From positions 15,633,962 through 15,697,961 of the forward strand of contig NC_067208.1 in assembly GCF_026262505.1 (NCBI RefSeq): 64,000 nucleotides of DNA. Direction: 5' to 3'. This document shows, in pieces, positions 36,753 through 46,644 of the stretch. The stretch comes from Trichomonas vaginalis G3. Its lineage: Eukaryota; Parabasalia; Trichomonadida; Trichomonadidae. Under the pieces are notes generated by a model. It did not search any database, was not told the DNA's origin, and saw nothing but the letters and a program-made list of their open reading frames with translations. The position numbers and the translations under genes were made by a program. The number at the start of each line of letters is the position of its first letter. Within the stretch, counting starts at the first letter, position 1.

Positions 36753-38723
36753 ATGAATAACAATGATGGCAGCGATGTTTTTTTAACAGACCCTAAGAAA
36801 AACGTTCACTGCCCTGGTGACTCCAAATCTTCTAATACCATTAAGCAAGAAATCAAACAGGTTTCAGATTCAGTTAATAACAATAACAAAAACAATGCAA
36901 ACAATTCAACAAATTCCGATGCAAAAGCTAATACAGAAGCAAACAATAAACCCGATCTAGTAAATGGCATGTTTTCTGCGGTTAAACCGAATAAATTATC
37001 AAAACCTTTAAAGAAGAGAGTAGATAATCCACCAAAAAACGCGCAATCACATAAACCAGATCATGAAATCTCCATTTTAAATTTCGAAGAAGAGTATCCA
37101 AATGAAATTCCAGTTTTTACAGAGGAAGCCACAATCAAAGCTATGAAAGATCTCATTGTACAGCCACACCAAGTGAAAGTTATAACTGATGATGATTTAT
37201 CTCAGTATGCGCAATTTCCTGAAGTAAAAGAGAAAGCGCGCCAAGCAATGGAGAACAGACGTAAAGCTATCATACAAGAGATCAAGAAAGAGCGCAAGAA
37301 AATCCTTGATAGCCAGAAAAATGATGAAGATTTTCAAGCAGAAAAACAAAAATCGATCAGACGGAGCCAAATGACAGATGAAGAGAAAAAACAACACGAG
37401 GAGGAACTACAAAAGATTGAAGACTTCCAAAAACGTGAAGTTGTTCAATTAATTGTCAATCTTTTGATTCATGAGCAAATAATGAAAGAAGAACAAGAAC
37501 AGAAACAGAAGAGAGAACAAAGACAAGCCGAATACGAGAAAGAACTGAAGGCAAAAGCCCAAGCAGAAGCCGAAAAACGCGAACAAAAAGAGCAGCAAAT
37601 CCAACAAAGAATAAATGAAAGAGAACAAAAGATCTTAGAGATGAAAATCAAACAGGAAGAGGAAATAGAGAAGAACAGGAGATTATTACAGGAACAAAAA
37701 CAAAAGCAAAGAATGATGATGATGGAAGCAGAAAAAAATCGTCTTCAAAAAGCGAACGAACGAAGGGAACTAATGGAGAAAAAGTTCCAAGAAGACCAGC
37801 AAAAGATAATTGACAGACAGCGCGAACAAGTACAAAGAGAGATGATGTTCCAGAAGAGAAGAATGCAGACAATCAACGCAATTCGAGAGAAAAACAGAAT
37901 TGCTTTCAATTTACAGAAGCAAAGATTCGAAAACGGACAGAAGATGCAGCAGGAAATGCAGCTCCAAAAGCAGAAAGAAATGGAAAAGAAGGAAGAAGAA
38001 CTAAAGGAAAGATTAACAAAAGTGAAAGAAGAGAAAATGAAGAAGGCCAAAGAATTAAGAGCCAAAAGTGACATGATGGTTCAAAGAATCCAAGAAGCAC
38101 AAGAGAAAGTCAACACGGAAAGGGAGCAGCTCATCAAGAAGATGGAAGAAAGCGAGAACAGAGTTGAACAGAAGCTACAACAAGCTCGCGAAGAAAGAGA
38201 AGAAAAGAGAAGAAACGAAAGACAAATCAGACAAGAAAAAGAAGAGAAAAGACAGAAAATGTTGGAAGAAAGAGAAAAGAAAGAAGAAGAAAGAGTCTCG
38301 CAGATCATGAAACAATGGGATGATGAACAACAAAGAGTTAAAGAAGCCAAAGAAAAGAAGGAACAAGAGATTCAACAACAAATGGCAATTGTTTCAATGA
38401 AAAACCAGATGAGAGATCAAAATGCTGAGAGACAACAACAACTTTTAGAGAAGAAGAATAGAGATAAAGTCGAGAAACAACAAGGAAGAGAGAAGAAAGC
38501 TGAAATTTATATTAAGAACAAATTGGAAATTGCTCAAAGAAAGAAGTTGGCAAATATTACTTTGGAAATGAAGAAACAAATAATCAGAGATGACTTTAAT
38601 GACTTGTTGTTACATTACGGATCTTTAGATGTAAACCAACTTGCAAATAAATTTAATATCGATGTAGGCCAGTTGAGAGAGATGGTTGAAACATCTAAGA
38701 ATAAGGCTACAACTAAGGCTTAA
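36753..38723 (+). CDS. Host coiled-coil protein, 656 aa
   Basis: The ATG at 36,753 (MNNNDGSDVFLTDPKKN) is preferred over upstream non-ATG frame. Residues 1-110 are Asn/Ser/Lys-rich and disordered. Residues 120-160 form a small conserved-looking segment (EYPNEIPVFTEEATIKAMKD). From about 165 to 600 it is an almost unbroken Glu/Lys/Gln/Arg coiled coil. The end (FNDLLLHYGSLDVNQLANKF, then NIDVGQLREMVE) is a small helical domain. The composition suits a cytoskeletal, axonemal or centrosomal protein, but no named family is recognised. The frame is intact, as expected for a host gene. Confidence 0.85.
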   Translation: MNNNDGSDVFLTDPKKNVHCPGDSKSSNTIKQEIKQVSDSVNNNNKNNANNSTNSDAKANTEANNKPDLVNGMFSAVKPNKLSKPLKKRVDNPPKNAQSHKPDHEISILNFEEEYPNEIPVFTEEATIKAMKDLIVQPHQVKVITDDDLSQYAQFPEVKEKARQAMENRRKAIIQEIKKERKKILDSQKNDEDFQAEKQKSIRRSQMTDEEKKQHEEELQKIEDFQKREVVQLIVNLLIHEQIMKEEQEQKQKREQRQAEYEKELKAKAQAEAEKREQKEQQIQQRINEREQKILEMKIKQEEEIEKNRRLLQEQKQKQRMMMMEAEKNRLQKANERRELMEKKFQEDQQKIIDRQREQVQREMMFQKRRMQTINAIREKNRIAFNLQKQRFENGQKMQQEMQLQKQKEMEKKEEELKERLTKVKEEKMKKAKELRAKSDMMVQRIQEAQEKVNTEREQLIKKMEESENRVEQKLQQAREEREEKRRNERQIRQEKEEKRQKMLEEREKKEEERVSQIMKQWDDEQQRVKEAKEKKEQEIQQQMAIVSMKNQMRDQNAERQQQLLEKKNRDKVEKQQGREKKAEIYIKNKLEIAQRKKLANITLEMKKQIIRDDFNDLLLHYGSLDVNQLANKFNIDVGQLREMVETSKNKATTKA

Positions 38724-39471
38724 TGGATTTATTTTTGTTTTTTTGTTTGATTTGTATTTTTTTGTTTATTAAATCTTATTTTTTTATTATGATATATTTA
38801 AATAATCACTGTTTTTGATATTATTAAACTTATTGTTGCATTCAGGTAAAATAATGCATTAACGTTTAATATTTTATTAAAATTAATGAAGTTTTCTTCA
38901 AATTGAAACTTGCGAATATGTGGAGATTGTTACACATAAATATACGTTATTTTCAGGAATACAAGCATATAGGTTTCTCAATAAATTCATTTTGATAATA
39001 TCAAATCTTTTGAAATTTTAGTAATTATTGTTTGTTAAGTGTGCAAATAAGGTTTGCGTGTTGTTATGCGTGTGTTTGGTCATGTAAGAGAGAAAATTTT
39101 TCAGATAAAGTATTTTTTGACGGGTTGTTTGAAAATTGATAAGAATAAAAAGCCTTCACAAAACTCAGAAAAAACTGTCATGAAAGGACGGATAATATAT
39201 ATCAGAAACATGTTTTAAACAGACATTGTGCATCCAATGAGTGTAATACCCGTCGAAAACCTGTTATCTTGAAAACCACGGGTTCTCTCAAAATATTTTT
39301 TCAATGAAACAAATGAAAATGAATGATAACATGAATGATAACAGTGATGATCTATTTTCATATGTATTTAATAGATATAACAAAAATAGTTCATAAATAT
39401 TGATAAGAAATTGAAATTGAGAATGACCCATCATCATGATGAAGTGAGCAAGTGAATTTCATTTTTCGATA
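38724..39471. other. Host intergenic region with galactokinase promoter
   Basis: AT-rich, no gene. It holds the terminator region of the coiled-coil gene at its left (T-rich runs) and the Initiator at 39,459-39,466 at its right. Confidence 0.7.
39459..39466 (+). promoter_or_regulatory. Initiator TCATTTTT of the galactokinase gene
   Basis: Matches the trichomonad Inr consensus TCA(Y)(T/A)TT, 6 bases before the ATG. Transcription is expected to start at the A. Confidence 0.8.
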
Positions 39472-40671
39472 ATGTCATTCACAGCGAACGACGATATTGT
39501 CCAGAAGATGATTCCAGTCTTCGAGAAAGAGTTCGGTGTCAAACCAGAGTATGCAGGCCGCGCTCCAGGAAGAGTCAATCTCATTGGTGAGCACATCGAC
39601 TACTGCGGATTCTCAGTATTCCCAATGGCGCTCGAGGGCAAGTACACAACAGCACTCCTTGCTAAGAACGAATCTGGCATCATCCGCATCAGAAACCTCG
39701 ACTCAAACTTGAAAGGCTCAGATGTCAAAGTCAACAGTTCCAAGCTCGAAGGATCCGGTTGGGTCCAGTATGTTGAGAGTGCAGTCAAGACATTCCTCGA
39801 ATTATTCAACCGCAAGGTCGGTGGTCTCGATGTCCTCATCTTCGGAAATGTTCCTCTCGCATCAGGTTTGTCATCATCTGCAGCACTTCTGTGCGCGATT
39901 GCTATGGGTCTCGACCTTATGACAGGCGGTGGTGCAGACAAGGGCAAGCTTGTTGAATCATGTGTTGAAGCAGAGCACCGCGTCGGTGTCATGTGTGGCG
40001 GCATGGACCAAGCAATTTCTATCCTCGGCGAGAAAGATCATGCATGCGTCATCTCATTCGTTCCAAAGATCGCAGCAAGACCAGTCAAGCTCCCACCAGC
40101 ACACTTCGTTGTTGCACACTCAGGCGTTGCAGCTGCAAAGCTCGCGACAGCAGATGACTGCTACAACAGGCGTGTCGAAGAAGTCCGCCGTGCAGCAGAG
40201 CTCATGATGCCAGGTGCGAAGACGATCGGCGATGTTGTCTCTAAGTACGGCTGGGAAGGTGCAATGGATCTTGCTAAGAAGCTTCCAGAGCGCGAAGGAA
40301 AACTTGTTCTGAGAGATCGTGCAGTCCACGTTGTTGGTGAAGCACACCGTGTCTTGAAGATGGATGGTGCATCACTTGAGGAGTGGGGCAATCTCATGAA
40401 AGAATCACATGCATCATGCCGCGACCTCTACAAGTGTTCATGCGAAGCACTGGATGCACTTGTTGAAACAGGTCTGAAGAACGGTGCACTCGGTGGACGT
40501 CTCACCGGTGCAGGCTGGGGTGGCTGCACAGTATTCATTCTTTCACCAGATTCAGATCCTTCGAAGTTCATTGAGGCAGTTAAGAAACAATTCTATTCAC
40601 CACGTGGTGTTAAAGACCCAATCATTTTTGCTACAAATGCTGGCGAAGGTGCACAAGCTTTCAAATTCTAA
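39472..40671 (+). CDS. GALK: Galactokinase (GHMP kinase), 399 aa
   Basis: Phosphorylates galactose to galactose-1-phosphate with ATP, the first Leloir step. Signature GRAPGRVNLIGEHIDY at residues 29-44 (sugar binding), ATP-binding GNVPLASGLSSSAAL at about 125-139, catalytic Asp179 in CGGMDQA, and the C-terminal GHMP motif GRLTGAGWGG at 342-351. The length is normal for the family. GC content and codon choice are clearly higher than in the elements, typical of an expressed host gene. The Inr is adjacent. An inverted 437-bp copy of its 3' end lies at 43,003-43,439. Confidence 0.95.
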   Translation: MSFTANDDIVQKMIPVFEKEFGVKPEYAGRAPGRVNLIGEHIDYCGFSVFPMALEGKYTTALLAKNESGIIRIRNLDSNLKGSDVKVNSSKLEGSGWVQYVESAVKTFLELFNRKVGGLDVLIFGNVPLASGLSSSAALLCAIAMGLDLMTGGGADKGKLVESCVEAEHRVGVMCGGMDQAISILGEKDHACVISFVPKIAARPVKLPPAHFVVAHSGVAAAKLATADDCYNRRVEEVRRAAELMMPGAKTIGDVVSKYGWEGAMDLAKKLPEREGKLVLRDRAVHVVGEAHRVLKMDGASLEEWGNLMKESHASCRDLYKCSCEALDALVETGLKNGALGGRLTGAGWGGCTVFILSPDSDPSKFIEAVKKQFYSPRGVKDPIIFATNAGEGAQAFKF

Positions 40672-40808
40672 GCTTATTACTTTATGTAAACAATTTATTT
40701 TAATTTAATTTTTGATTTTTCTTTTATATATCGAAACAGAGCATTATAGATCATACATCACATATTCACAGTCATTAGCGCTCTGCACCGCTTAATTAGA
40801 AGGTTAAA
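40372..40808 (+). repeat. Inverted duplication, left arm (galactokinase 3' end)
   Basis: The last 300 bases of the galactokinase gene plus about 137 bases downstream recur inverted at 43,003-43,439, almost without change. The two arms flank the membrane-protein gene. Confidence 0.9.
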
Positions 40809-41099
40809 ATCTGCCGGATTTTTCAGAGTTCAATTGCCACGATCAGACCACATATTGAATTTTTCAATTTAATATAATAGAAATTGCTTTTACTTATACA
40901 TACAATTGTTTTGCCGATAATAATTTTCGGAAATGTTAACGTTTTATTCAGAATTTTTCAAAGCCGCGACGTTATGTTGAATGGATTCAGATTTTGTTAA
41001 AAATTCCTTCATCATAGGATGTTGCCGATTAATTTTAGGCATTTTTCTAGAACTAAATTTTTTTCAGATATTTCTGAATTTCATTATTTATTTTATCAA
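40809..41099. other. Host intergenic region before the membrane-protein gene
   Basis: AT-rich, no gene. An Initiator-like TCATTATTT at 41,081 lies 19 bases before the preferred ATG at 41,100. Confidence 0.6.
41081..41087 (+). promoter_or_regulatory. Initiator TCATTAT of the membrane-protein gene
   Basis: Fits the trichomonad Inr consensus and supports the start at 41,100 over an upstream in-frame ATG at 41,019. Confidence 0.65.
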
Positions 41100-42832
41100 A
41101 TGTTTTATTTGATTCCGTTCTCCTTATCAGCCTGCGAAACCTATAATCTTACTGTTAAATATGGAGAACTTGAATTTATTACATTTAATGCTAATGAAAC
41201 AACCTTTTGTAAAACAATTAATTTTGAATATTCTCAGCGATTGTCACCGCACATGTATATTCAATGGGACTTCCCCTTGTCTGATGGAAGCCATACAGCA
41301 GAAAAGCAACATCTTCAACCAAATGAAACACAAATCACTCAACTCACCAAATTTTCAGATTTCTTATATGATGATTCATACAATAGCTCAACAATATCCT
41401 TGCAGTTACAAGAACCTGGAGAAATCCGATTTCAATACGTAGCATTTGATAGTGAACCAGGTCAACAAACGACAATTCTTTCACTATCAAAATTGGCACT
41501 GATAGTTCATGCGATTTCCCATGGAAAGAGAACCATATCTATAACTTCGTAACAATGTACAATACAACTGGTTCTCTTTTAATTTCTGGTTCTTCAGATA
41601 GTGAATTTAGTGGACAATATACGTACACATTCTACAATGCATACAATGGAACATTTACTTCCTATATGAATCATTATAATGTCAAATTTCTCGCGCTCAG
41701 TCTTAACATTAAAAAAGGCCAATATGTATTCATAAGCTACGATGGTTCATATAATACAGGTACTAGATTGATTATATATCCAGATAGCTCAAAATCTGAT
41801 GATTCCACACCAAAATATACTCCATATCCAACACCAGCACCAACAGAAGTAGTTCCAAAAAGTAATTTCTTTAAAGACCATCCAATTGGAGCAGTTTTTC
41901 TTATTTATTTCATCAGTGTTATTGTTTTCGGTATTTTGGATTCAATTGTCGGTTGCATTTATCCAAACAGAGCATACAGAGCTGGATGCAAGATGGAATG
42001 CTGCTACAATTGCTGTACAAATGTAACTTACCATAAAATTGCGAAATTTTATTCTAAACATCACTACGGTAAATGTTGTCATTGTCATTGTTGTGATGGT
42101 TGCTGCAAATGTTGCAAATGCGAATGCGGCGATAACTGCAACTGTAATGGCGAATGCGATCCATTAGGAATTTGTTATTTAATTCTCGTCATGTTCCTCT
42201 TTGGCCTTGCTTTGAGCATAATTTTCCTACCTTTCATTCTGATGTATCTTTTTATTCACTTATTAACTCCATGCGGAGGTGAAGAAAGGGAATTCGAGAA
42301 AAGTGGCTTCCAAATTGAATCTTCAAGCTCAAGTGATAAGGCCAAGGATGCTAATAACCAGGAAATGGTTCCACCTCAATACAATCAAAATCCACCACCT
42401 GGTTACCCGCCTTATTACAGCAATCAACCTCCCCAACAGCCACCACAGAATCAGCAGCAACCGTATTACCCGAATCAGCCACAACAACCTTATCCTCAAC
42501 AAAATTATAATTATCAACAACCTCCTCCGTATGGTGGCGCTCCTCCTCCACCACAAATGCAAGGTCAGCAGCCATATCCTTACCAATATGCCCCTCAACA
42601 GCAGCCTCAATCTCCATATCAGCAACCTTCTCCTTATGGAGCTCCACCACCAATGAATAACCATCCTCCAAATCAACCTCCAATGAATGGTTACCCTCAA
42701 CAACCTCCTCCAATGAACAATTACCCTCCATCTCAACAACCAATGAATAATTCTGCTCCGTTAACACAACCTCAGATGCCACCTTCACATAACAATTTGC
42801 CACCACCACCACCGCCATCTCAAAATCACTAA
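41100..42832 (+). pseudogene. Host membrane protein with Cys-rich loop and Pro-rich tail; one frameshift
   Basis: From ATG 41,100 a short signal peptide (MFYLIPFSLSAC) starts an extracellular beta-rich domain with several N-glycosylation sites. The frame changes once between about 41,455 and 41,490, after which KIGTDSSCDFPWKENHIYNF continues the same protein to 42,832. The second part has a Thr/Pro stalk, a membrane segment (GAVFLIYFISVIVFGILDSI), a loop with about 30 Cys (CCHCHCCDGCCKCCKCECGD), a second membrane stretch (LILVMFLFGLALSIIFLPFI), and a long cytosolic Pro/Gln/Tyr tail. It may be a sequencing error or a recent pseudogene. Function unknown; the Cys cluster could bind metal or be palmitoylated. 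Confidence 0.75.
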
Positions 42833-43002
42833 AAGAATTAAAAGTGTAAGTGTAAAAAAAATCATTCTCGAACTTCTAATTATTTTTCTTTTTAAAGTTA
42901 AGTTTAAGTAAATTGCGTTTACTTAAGTGGAAAATTATAAAAACATGTTTTTGTTTAACTCAGAGATATATTGAGATTTTGATGATTTTTTTTAAATCAA
43001 AA
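42833..43002. other. Spacer, no gene seen
   Basis: AT-rich 3' flank of the membrane-protein gene up to the inverted galactokinase arm. Confidence 0.6.
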
Positions 43003-43439
43003 TTTAACCTTCTAATTAAGCGGTGCAGAGCGCTAATGACTGTGAATATGTGATGTATGATCTATATCGCTATGTTTCGAAATATAAAAGAAAAATCAAA
43101 AATTAAATTAAAATAAATTGTTTACATAAAGTAATAAGCTTAGAATTTGAAAGCTTGTGCACCTTCGCCAGCATTTGTAGCAAAAATGATTGGGTCTTTA
43201 ACACCACGTGGTGAATAGAATTGTTTCTTAACTGCCTCAATGAACTTCGAAGGATCTGAATCTGGTGAAAGAATGAATACTGTGCAGCCACCCCAGCCTG
43301 CACCGGTGAGACGTCCACCGAGTGCACCGTTCTTCAGACCTGTTTCAACAAGTGCATCCAGTGCTTCGCATGAACACTTGTAGAGGTCGCGGCATGATGC
43401 ATGTGATTCTTTCATGAGATTGCCCCACTCCTCAAGTGA
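43003..43439 (-). repeat. Inverted duplication, right arm
   Basis: Reverse complement of 40,372-40,808. It is cut at 43,439 by the left end of element C. Confidence 0.9.
43140..43439 (-). pseudogene. Galactokinase 3' fragment, interrupted by element C
   Basis: Codes for the last 100 residues of galactokinase (LEEWGNLMKESHASCRDLYK to GEGAQAFKF), identical as far as compared by eye to the complete gene. The copy is truncated exactly where element C begins. The 5' part is therefore expected on the far side of element C, outside the window. Confidence 0.9.
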
Positions 43440-43642
43440 AGTTAGTATGGCTAAGTCGTGTACTGAGGCACTGCGCGCCTCCGTACACCACTTAACCTTA
43501 AATATTTACAAAACCATTAACATATATTTTTACAACACAAACGACAACACTAACTTAACATTAAATATTTACAAAGCCGCCAACCACTTCACTTCACTAA
43601 CGTTTTCACAAACGACTTCGTTAATGTAAAAAATAAGCGTTC
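43440..43642 (+). repeat. Left terminal region of element C
   Basis: Starts AGTTAGTATGGCTAAGTCGT. It includes a strong hairpin (43,458-43,488) and two copies of TTAAATATTTACAAA(A/G)CC about 60 bp apart, which may be binding sites for the integrase or replication proteins. The inverted partner is outside the window. Confidence 0.7.
43458..43488. repeat. 11-bp-stem hairpin at the element C terminus
   Basis: GTGTAC and GAGGC pair with GCCTC and GTACAC around a 7-nt loop, with one T/C mismatch between the two stem blocks. Confidence 0.8.
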
Positions 43643-43963
43643 TCACTTACAAAAGTATTGCAACTCCTCCCATTGCTGTGCTTCACATAACAGCTCATAA
43701 TCTTCTGACTCACTTTCTTCTTCATATAGGTCAAAATCACTGTCAAAATGAATGTTAGTAAGTTTTGACAAAGCTAATGAAACACGTTTACCGTTTGTAT
43801 CGTATGCTTGTATAAACTTTCCATTCTTCATTCCTTCATAAACGCTCAAACTAACTTTACCCTTTCTCCCTCGTATCTGATAGAATGTATTTTCACGAGG
43901 AACGAAGAACAAATTCTTGAACTCATGACCGTTGTAGTTTGTTATCTCAATAGTTTTCGTCAT
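43643..43963 (-). CDS. Terminal-region 106-aa protein, unknown
   Basis: Beta-rich N-terminus (YNGHEFKNLFFVPRENTFYQ, then IRGRKGKVSLSVYEGMKNGK) and an acidic C-terminus (DLYEEESESEDYELLCEAQQ). It is the first gene inside the left end and points outward, unlike the inward-facing TIR gene of element B. Whether it lies in the TIR cannot be seen. No family is recognised. Confidence 0.6.
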   Translation of the reverse strand: MTKTIEITNYNGHEFKNLFFVPRENTFYQIRGRKGKVSLSVYEGMKNGKFIQAYDTNGKRVSLALSKLTNIHFDSDFDLYEEESESEDYELLCEAQQWEELQYFCK

Positions 43964-44049
43964 TTACATCCAAATAAAATAAAAAATAAACTTAAAAAAT
44001 AATGATATCACCACCCTCACACGTATGAAAACATAGCACAAAAATAAAT

Positions 44050-44101
44050 TTAGGTGAAGTGGTGAGATCTCACCTGTTTTCTCACCTGTTTTTTCACCCT
44101 G
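44050..44101. repeat. Palindrome block, GGTGA type
   Basis: GGTGAGATCTCACC (44,062-44,075) is preceded by TTTAGGTGAAG and followed by TGTTTTCTCACCTGTTTTTTC. Same layout as the left edge of the cassettes, but no cassette gene is next to it. Confidence 0.85.
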
Positions 44102-44107
44102 TTGAAT

Positions 44108-44635
44108 TCATTGCTTTATAACTCTCTTCCTTGGTTTCTTTTTAGTTGCTTTCTTTACGTCCGTCTCCAACTTGACTGTCTTTCTTCTTCGGCCGTAATG
44201 ATACCAGTTACTTCCACCAGTCAATGGGTCAAATGGTCTTTCGTAAGGGTTTCCATACATTCCATAGGGACCATACGGAAGAACTACTGGTGGAGAAGAA
44301 ACATTTTCTTTAGTTCCATCGACTCTATTTAAATGCATTGTTTCACCTTTCATCTGGTCATTAAAGTCTTTTGCATGTTTTGCAAACTCATCATCCTTTC
44401 CTAAAGCATTTTCTGACTCAGTCGCAACCAAATTGGATGCTTTATTTATGAGCCCTATTTTATTTAATCTTAACTTCTTTGCAACCCAGCCTCCAATCTT
44501 CCCTTTATTTGCATCTAATGTCTTCGAAACCCTTCCTCCACTCATTTTATTTACTGCGTCATAAGCTCCAAGTGCTTTTGCTCCAAATGCTAATGCTTTT
44601 GTTCCCATTGCGCCTAAAGCTGCCCAAGCTACCAT
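44108..44635 (-). CDS. pVI-like capsid protein (element C), 175 aa
   Basis: Ala/Gly-rich amphipathic start (MVAWAALGAMGTKALAFGAK), helical middle with basic patches, a Pro/Tyr-rich stretch (PYGPYGMYGNPYERPF) and a very basic tail (KKATKKKPRKRVIKQ). The layout resembles adenovirus pVI/pX-type core proteins. It lies in a run of four minus-strand genes with hardly any spacing (44,108-45,740), likely one transcription unit. Confidence 0.6.
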   Translation of the reverse strand: MVAWAALGAMGTKALAFGAKALGAYDAVNKMSGGRVSKTLDANKGKIGGWVAKKLRLNKIGLINKASNLVATESENALGKDDEFAKHAKDFNDQMKGETMHLNRVDGTKENVSSPPVVLPYGPYGMYGNPYERPFDPLTGGSNWYHYGRRRKTVKLETDVKKATKKKPRKRVIKQ

Positions 44636-44860
44636 TTACACCATATTAAAATCATCTCTCTTCAATATTATCTCATAAAAGTTCTCGTTACTGGAGAAAG
44701 TCAATGAAACATAAGCGTTCTCACGGGCTTCGCCCTCACCGCTTTGCGGTCTATCTAACTTCTTTCTTATATCATCTATACGCTTCAAAATGTCTGAACA
44801 ATTGCTAACATCTTCTACAACAGTTATTTCATCATGAATGACCTTCAAGAACAAGCTCAT
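44636..44860 (-). CDS. 74-aa element protein with GC hairpins in frame
   Basis: MSLFLKVIHDEITVVEDVSN, helical, then DRPQSGEGEARENAY coded by two GC hairpins, then VSLTFSSNENFYEIILKRDD. It sits between the pVI-like and FPxxW genes with no spacer. Function unknown. Confidence 0.55.
   Translation of the reverse strand: MSLFLKVIHDEITVVEDVSNCSDILKRIDDIRKKLDRPQSGEGEARENAYVSLTFSSNENFYEIILKRDDFNMV
44725..44750. repeat. GC hairpins GGGCTTCGCCC and ACCGCTTTGCGGT
   Basis: Two perfect hairpins 2 bp apart inside the 74-aa gene; the frame stays open. Confidence 0.88.
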
Positions 44861-45740
44861 TTAATATGCTATTAAAATCATCTCAATAATGAGTCCATCC
44901 TTTCCATCTTTAGGTAGCACAACATCTTTCATTGAAGAAGGTTCGACAAGTCTTATGTTAAACTTACTGACAAAGTTTGTTATACTATAATGCTTCGGCG
45001 GCGAATACATGTAGTTTGAAAGACATAATATAGATTCTTCAGCAAATTCACTTATACTGGATTTTATAACAATGTTTTCACGAGACCAAATACCACCAAT
45101 TGACAATCTTGTAAGCAATCCTGCTGAACCTTCTACTGTAAACGTCGATGGTAACATTCCACGAAGGTCATCTATTGACATCTTTGAGTCACTGAATTTA
45201 AAGATTTTCTTAAAGCAATCGTCATTATCTAACCATGCAATAGCATTGAAGTTTTCATTCGAATATACATCTGCTTCATTAAATGTAAATCCTGACTTCT
45301 TTGCAGAGATGACTTTAAAATCTATTGAGTTTGTTTCAAAATTATATGCTATGGTAACTTCTGAAGGTAATGGATGCCCTTCCGCAGTCAGTTGTTCTCT
45401 CACTACCGTTTGAAGCTTTGTATTAAAAACTTTCATGTCATCTCCTGTATCTAAGTTCACATACACAGCAACAGGAAAACTATCTTGCTTCTTTGTTTCA
45501 TCATTATACCTCAAAACATTAAAGTTCTTCAATAATATTGTCCTTCCTGGGAATACTTCGAACCTGTCTGATTTCAATAGCTTTCTCACCTCCTACATAC
45601 TCTACCCAGTGTCTTGGATATTCATAAGTATACTGACTTTCTTGAATTTTGGTTGGTTTCATCATAACGTGTTCATAGTATATCTTTATACTCTTGTCAG
45701 TTAGACTCGGTGCTATGTTCTGAATATTTCTGACTTGCAT
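44861..45740 (-). pseudogene. FPxxW capsid-associated protein 1 (element C), broken
   Basis: Starts MQVRNIQNIAPSLTDKSIKI and has the signature YTYEYPRHWVEYVGGEKAIE, then FEVFPGRTILLKNFNVLRYN and long beta-rich sequence (YNFETNSIDFKVISAKKSGF; NIVIKSSISEFAEESILCLS). It aligns with the element A gene at 15,457 along its length. About one break. Divergent from the ATPase gene, 16 bp apart. Confidence 0.6.
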
Positions 45741-45756
45741 TTTTAATGGAGATAAA

Positions 45757-46644
45757 ATGAAGCATTTAATACATGACGTAGATGAAGACATGAATGAAAC
45801 TACAGACAAACTTAACTCTTCTCTCATTCTTCCTTTCAGCAAAGATTATGAATTCTGTTCAAATGGTGTGTATTTCTATTGTGGAAAGATGGGTTCAGGT
45901 AAGACATTTAACCTCATTCGTCATATACTCATAACAGAGCGTTTAGGAAACGACTCTTACTATGACCAAATCATTATATCAGCAACTTCAGACTCTATGG
46001 ACTCAACAGCGAAAACATTCATGTCAAAAGTTCAAGCCTCTATCGTTAAAGTTCCAGACAGTGAACTCATTGAATTTCTTCAACGTTACATTCGACGTAA
46101 GAGGAAATATTATGCCATCGTTGAATTTATACAGTCAGGAATGCAAAAGACTTCTGAGGAGATGGAAAGAATTATTGACAAACACCACTTACGTCAATAC
46201 TCAGGAGTTTACGATATGAAACGACTGACAAACTACATTCTATCAAAACTTTCAAAATACCCCTTCAAAAAATATCCTTCAAACACTCTGCTCGTTTGCG
46301 ACGACTTCGCCGGAAAAGGTTTAGTGTCAAAGCCTGACTCACCATTAGCTAACATCATTACTAAAGTCAGACATTACCATTTAACTGTAGCAATACTTAT
46401 GCAAACATGGAGGTTTTTAGCTTTAAACATAAAACGTCTCATAACTGACTTCGTTATCTTTCAAGGTTTCTCACGTTATGATATTGAACTCATTTGGAAA
46501 CAGTCAGGTATAACATTACCTTTTGAAGAAATTTGGGAAGCATATAAGTCTCTCATCTCTCCTCGTTCATACCTTGAGATTCATATCATGACTAATACCA
46601 TTAAAGTCAAAAATATTCCATGGGAACGACCAACATTGTTTTAA
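45757..46644 (+). CDS. Virion packaging ATPase (element C), 295 aa
   Basis: Walker A GKMGSGKT at residues 43-50, Walker B NTLLVCDDFAG about 140 residues later, then YHLTVAILMQTWRFLALNIK and DFVIFQGFSRYDIELIWKQS. It is an A32/HerA-FtsK type, as at 3,575 in A. The gene looks whole and its start follows a short divergent promoter (TTTTTAATGGAGATAAAATG). It pumps element DNA into preformed capsids, by analogy with known relatives. Confidence 0.85.
   Translation: MKHLIHDVDEDMNETTDKLNSSLILPFSKDYEFCSNGVYFYCGKMGSGKTFNLIRHILITERLGNDSYYDQIIISATSDSMDSTAKTFMSKVQASIVKVPDSELIEFLQRYIRRKRKYYAIVEFIQSGMQKTSEEMERIIDKHHLRQYSGVYDMKRLTNYILSKLSKYPFKKYPSNTLLVCDDFAGKGLVSKPDSPLANIITKVRHYHLTVAILMQTWRFLALNIKRLITDFVIFQGFSRYDIELIWKQSGITLPFEEIWEAYKSLISPRSYLEIHIMTNTIKVKNIPWERPTLF

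Noticed and set aside
37197-38381. Several minus-strand frames rich in Ser/Phe/Leu/Cys
   Set aside because: All are antisense shadows of the Glu/Lys/Gln-rich coiled-coil gene at 36,753-38,723.
39600-40397. Minus-strand and shifted frames over galactokinase
   Set aside because: Shadows of a well-conserved GHMP kinase gene with an Initiator on the plus strand.
42329-42818. Minus-strand frames rich in Arg/Trp/Leu or Val/Glu
   Set aside because: They mirror the Pro/Gln/Tyr codon repeats of the membrane-protein tail.
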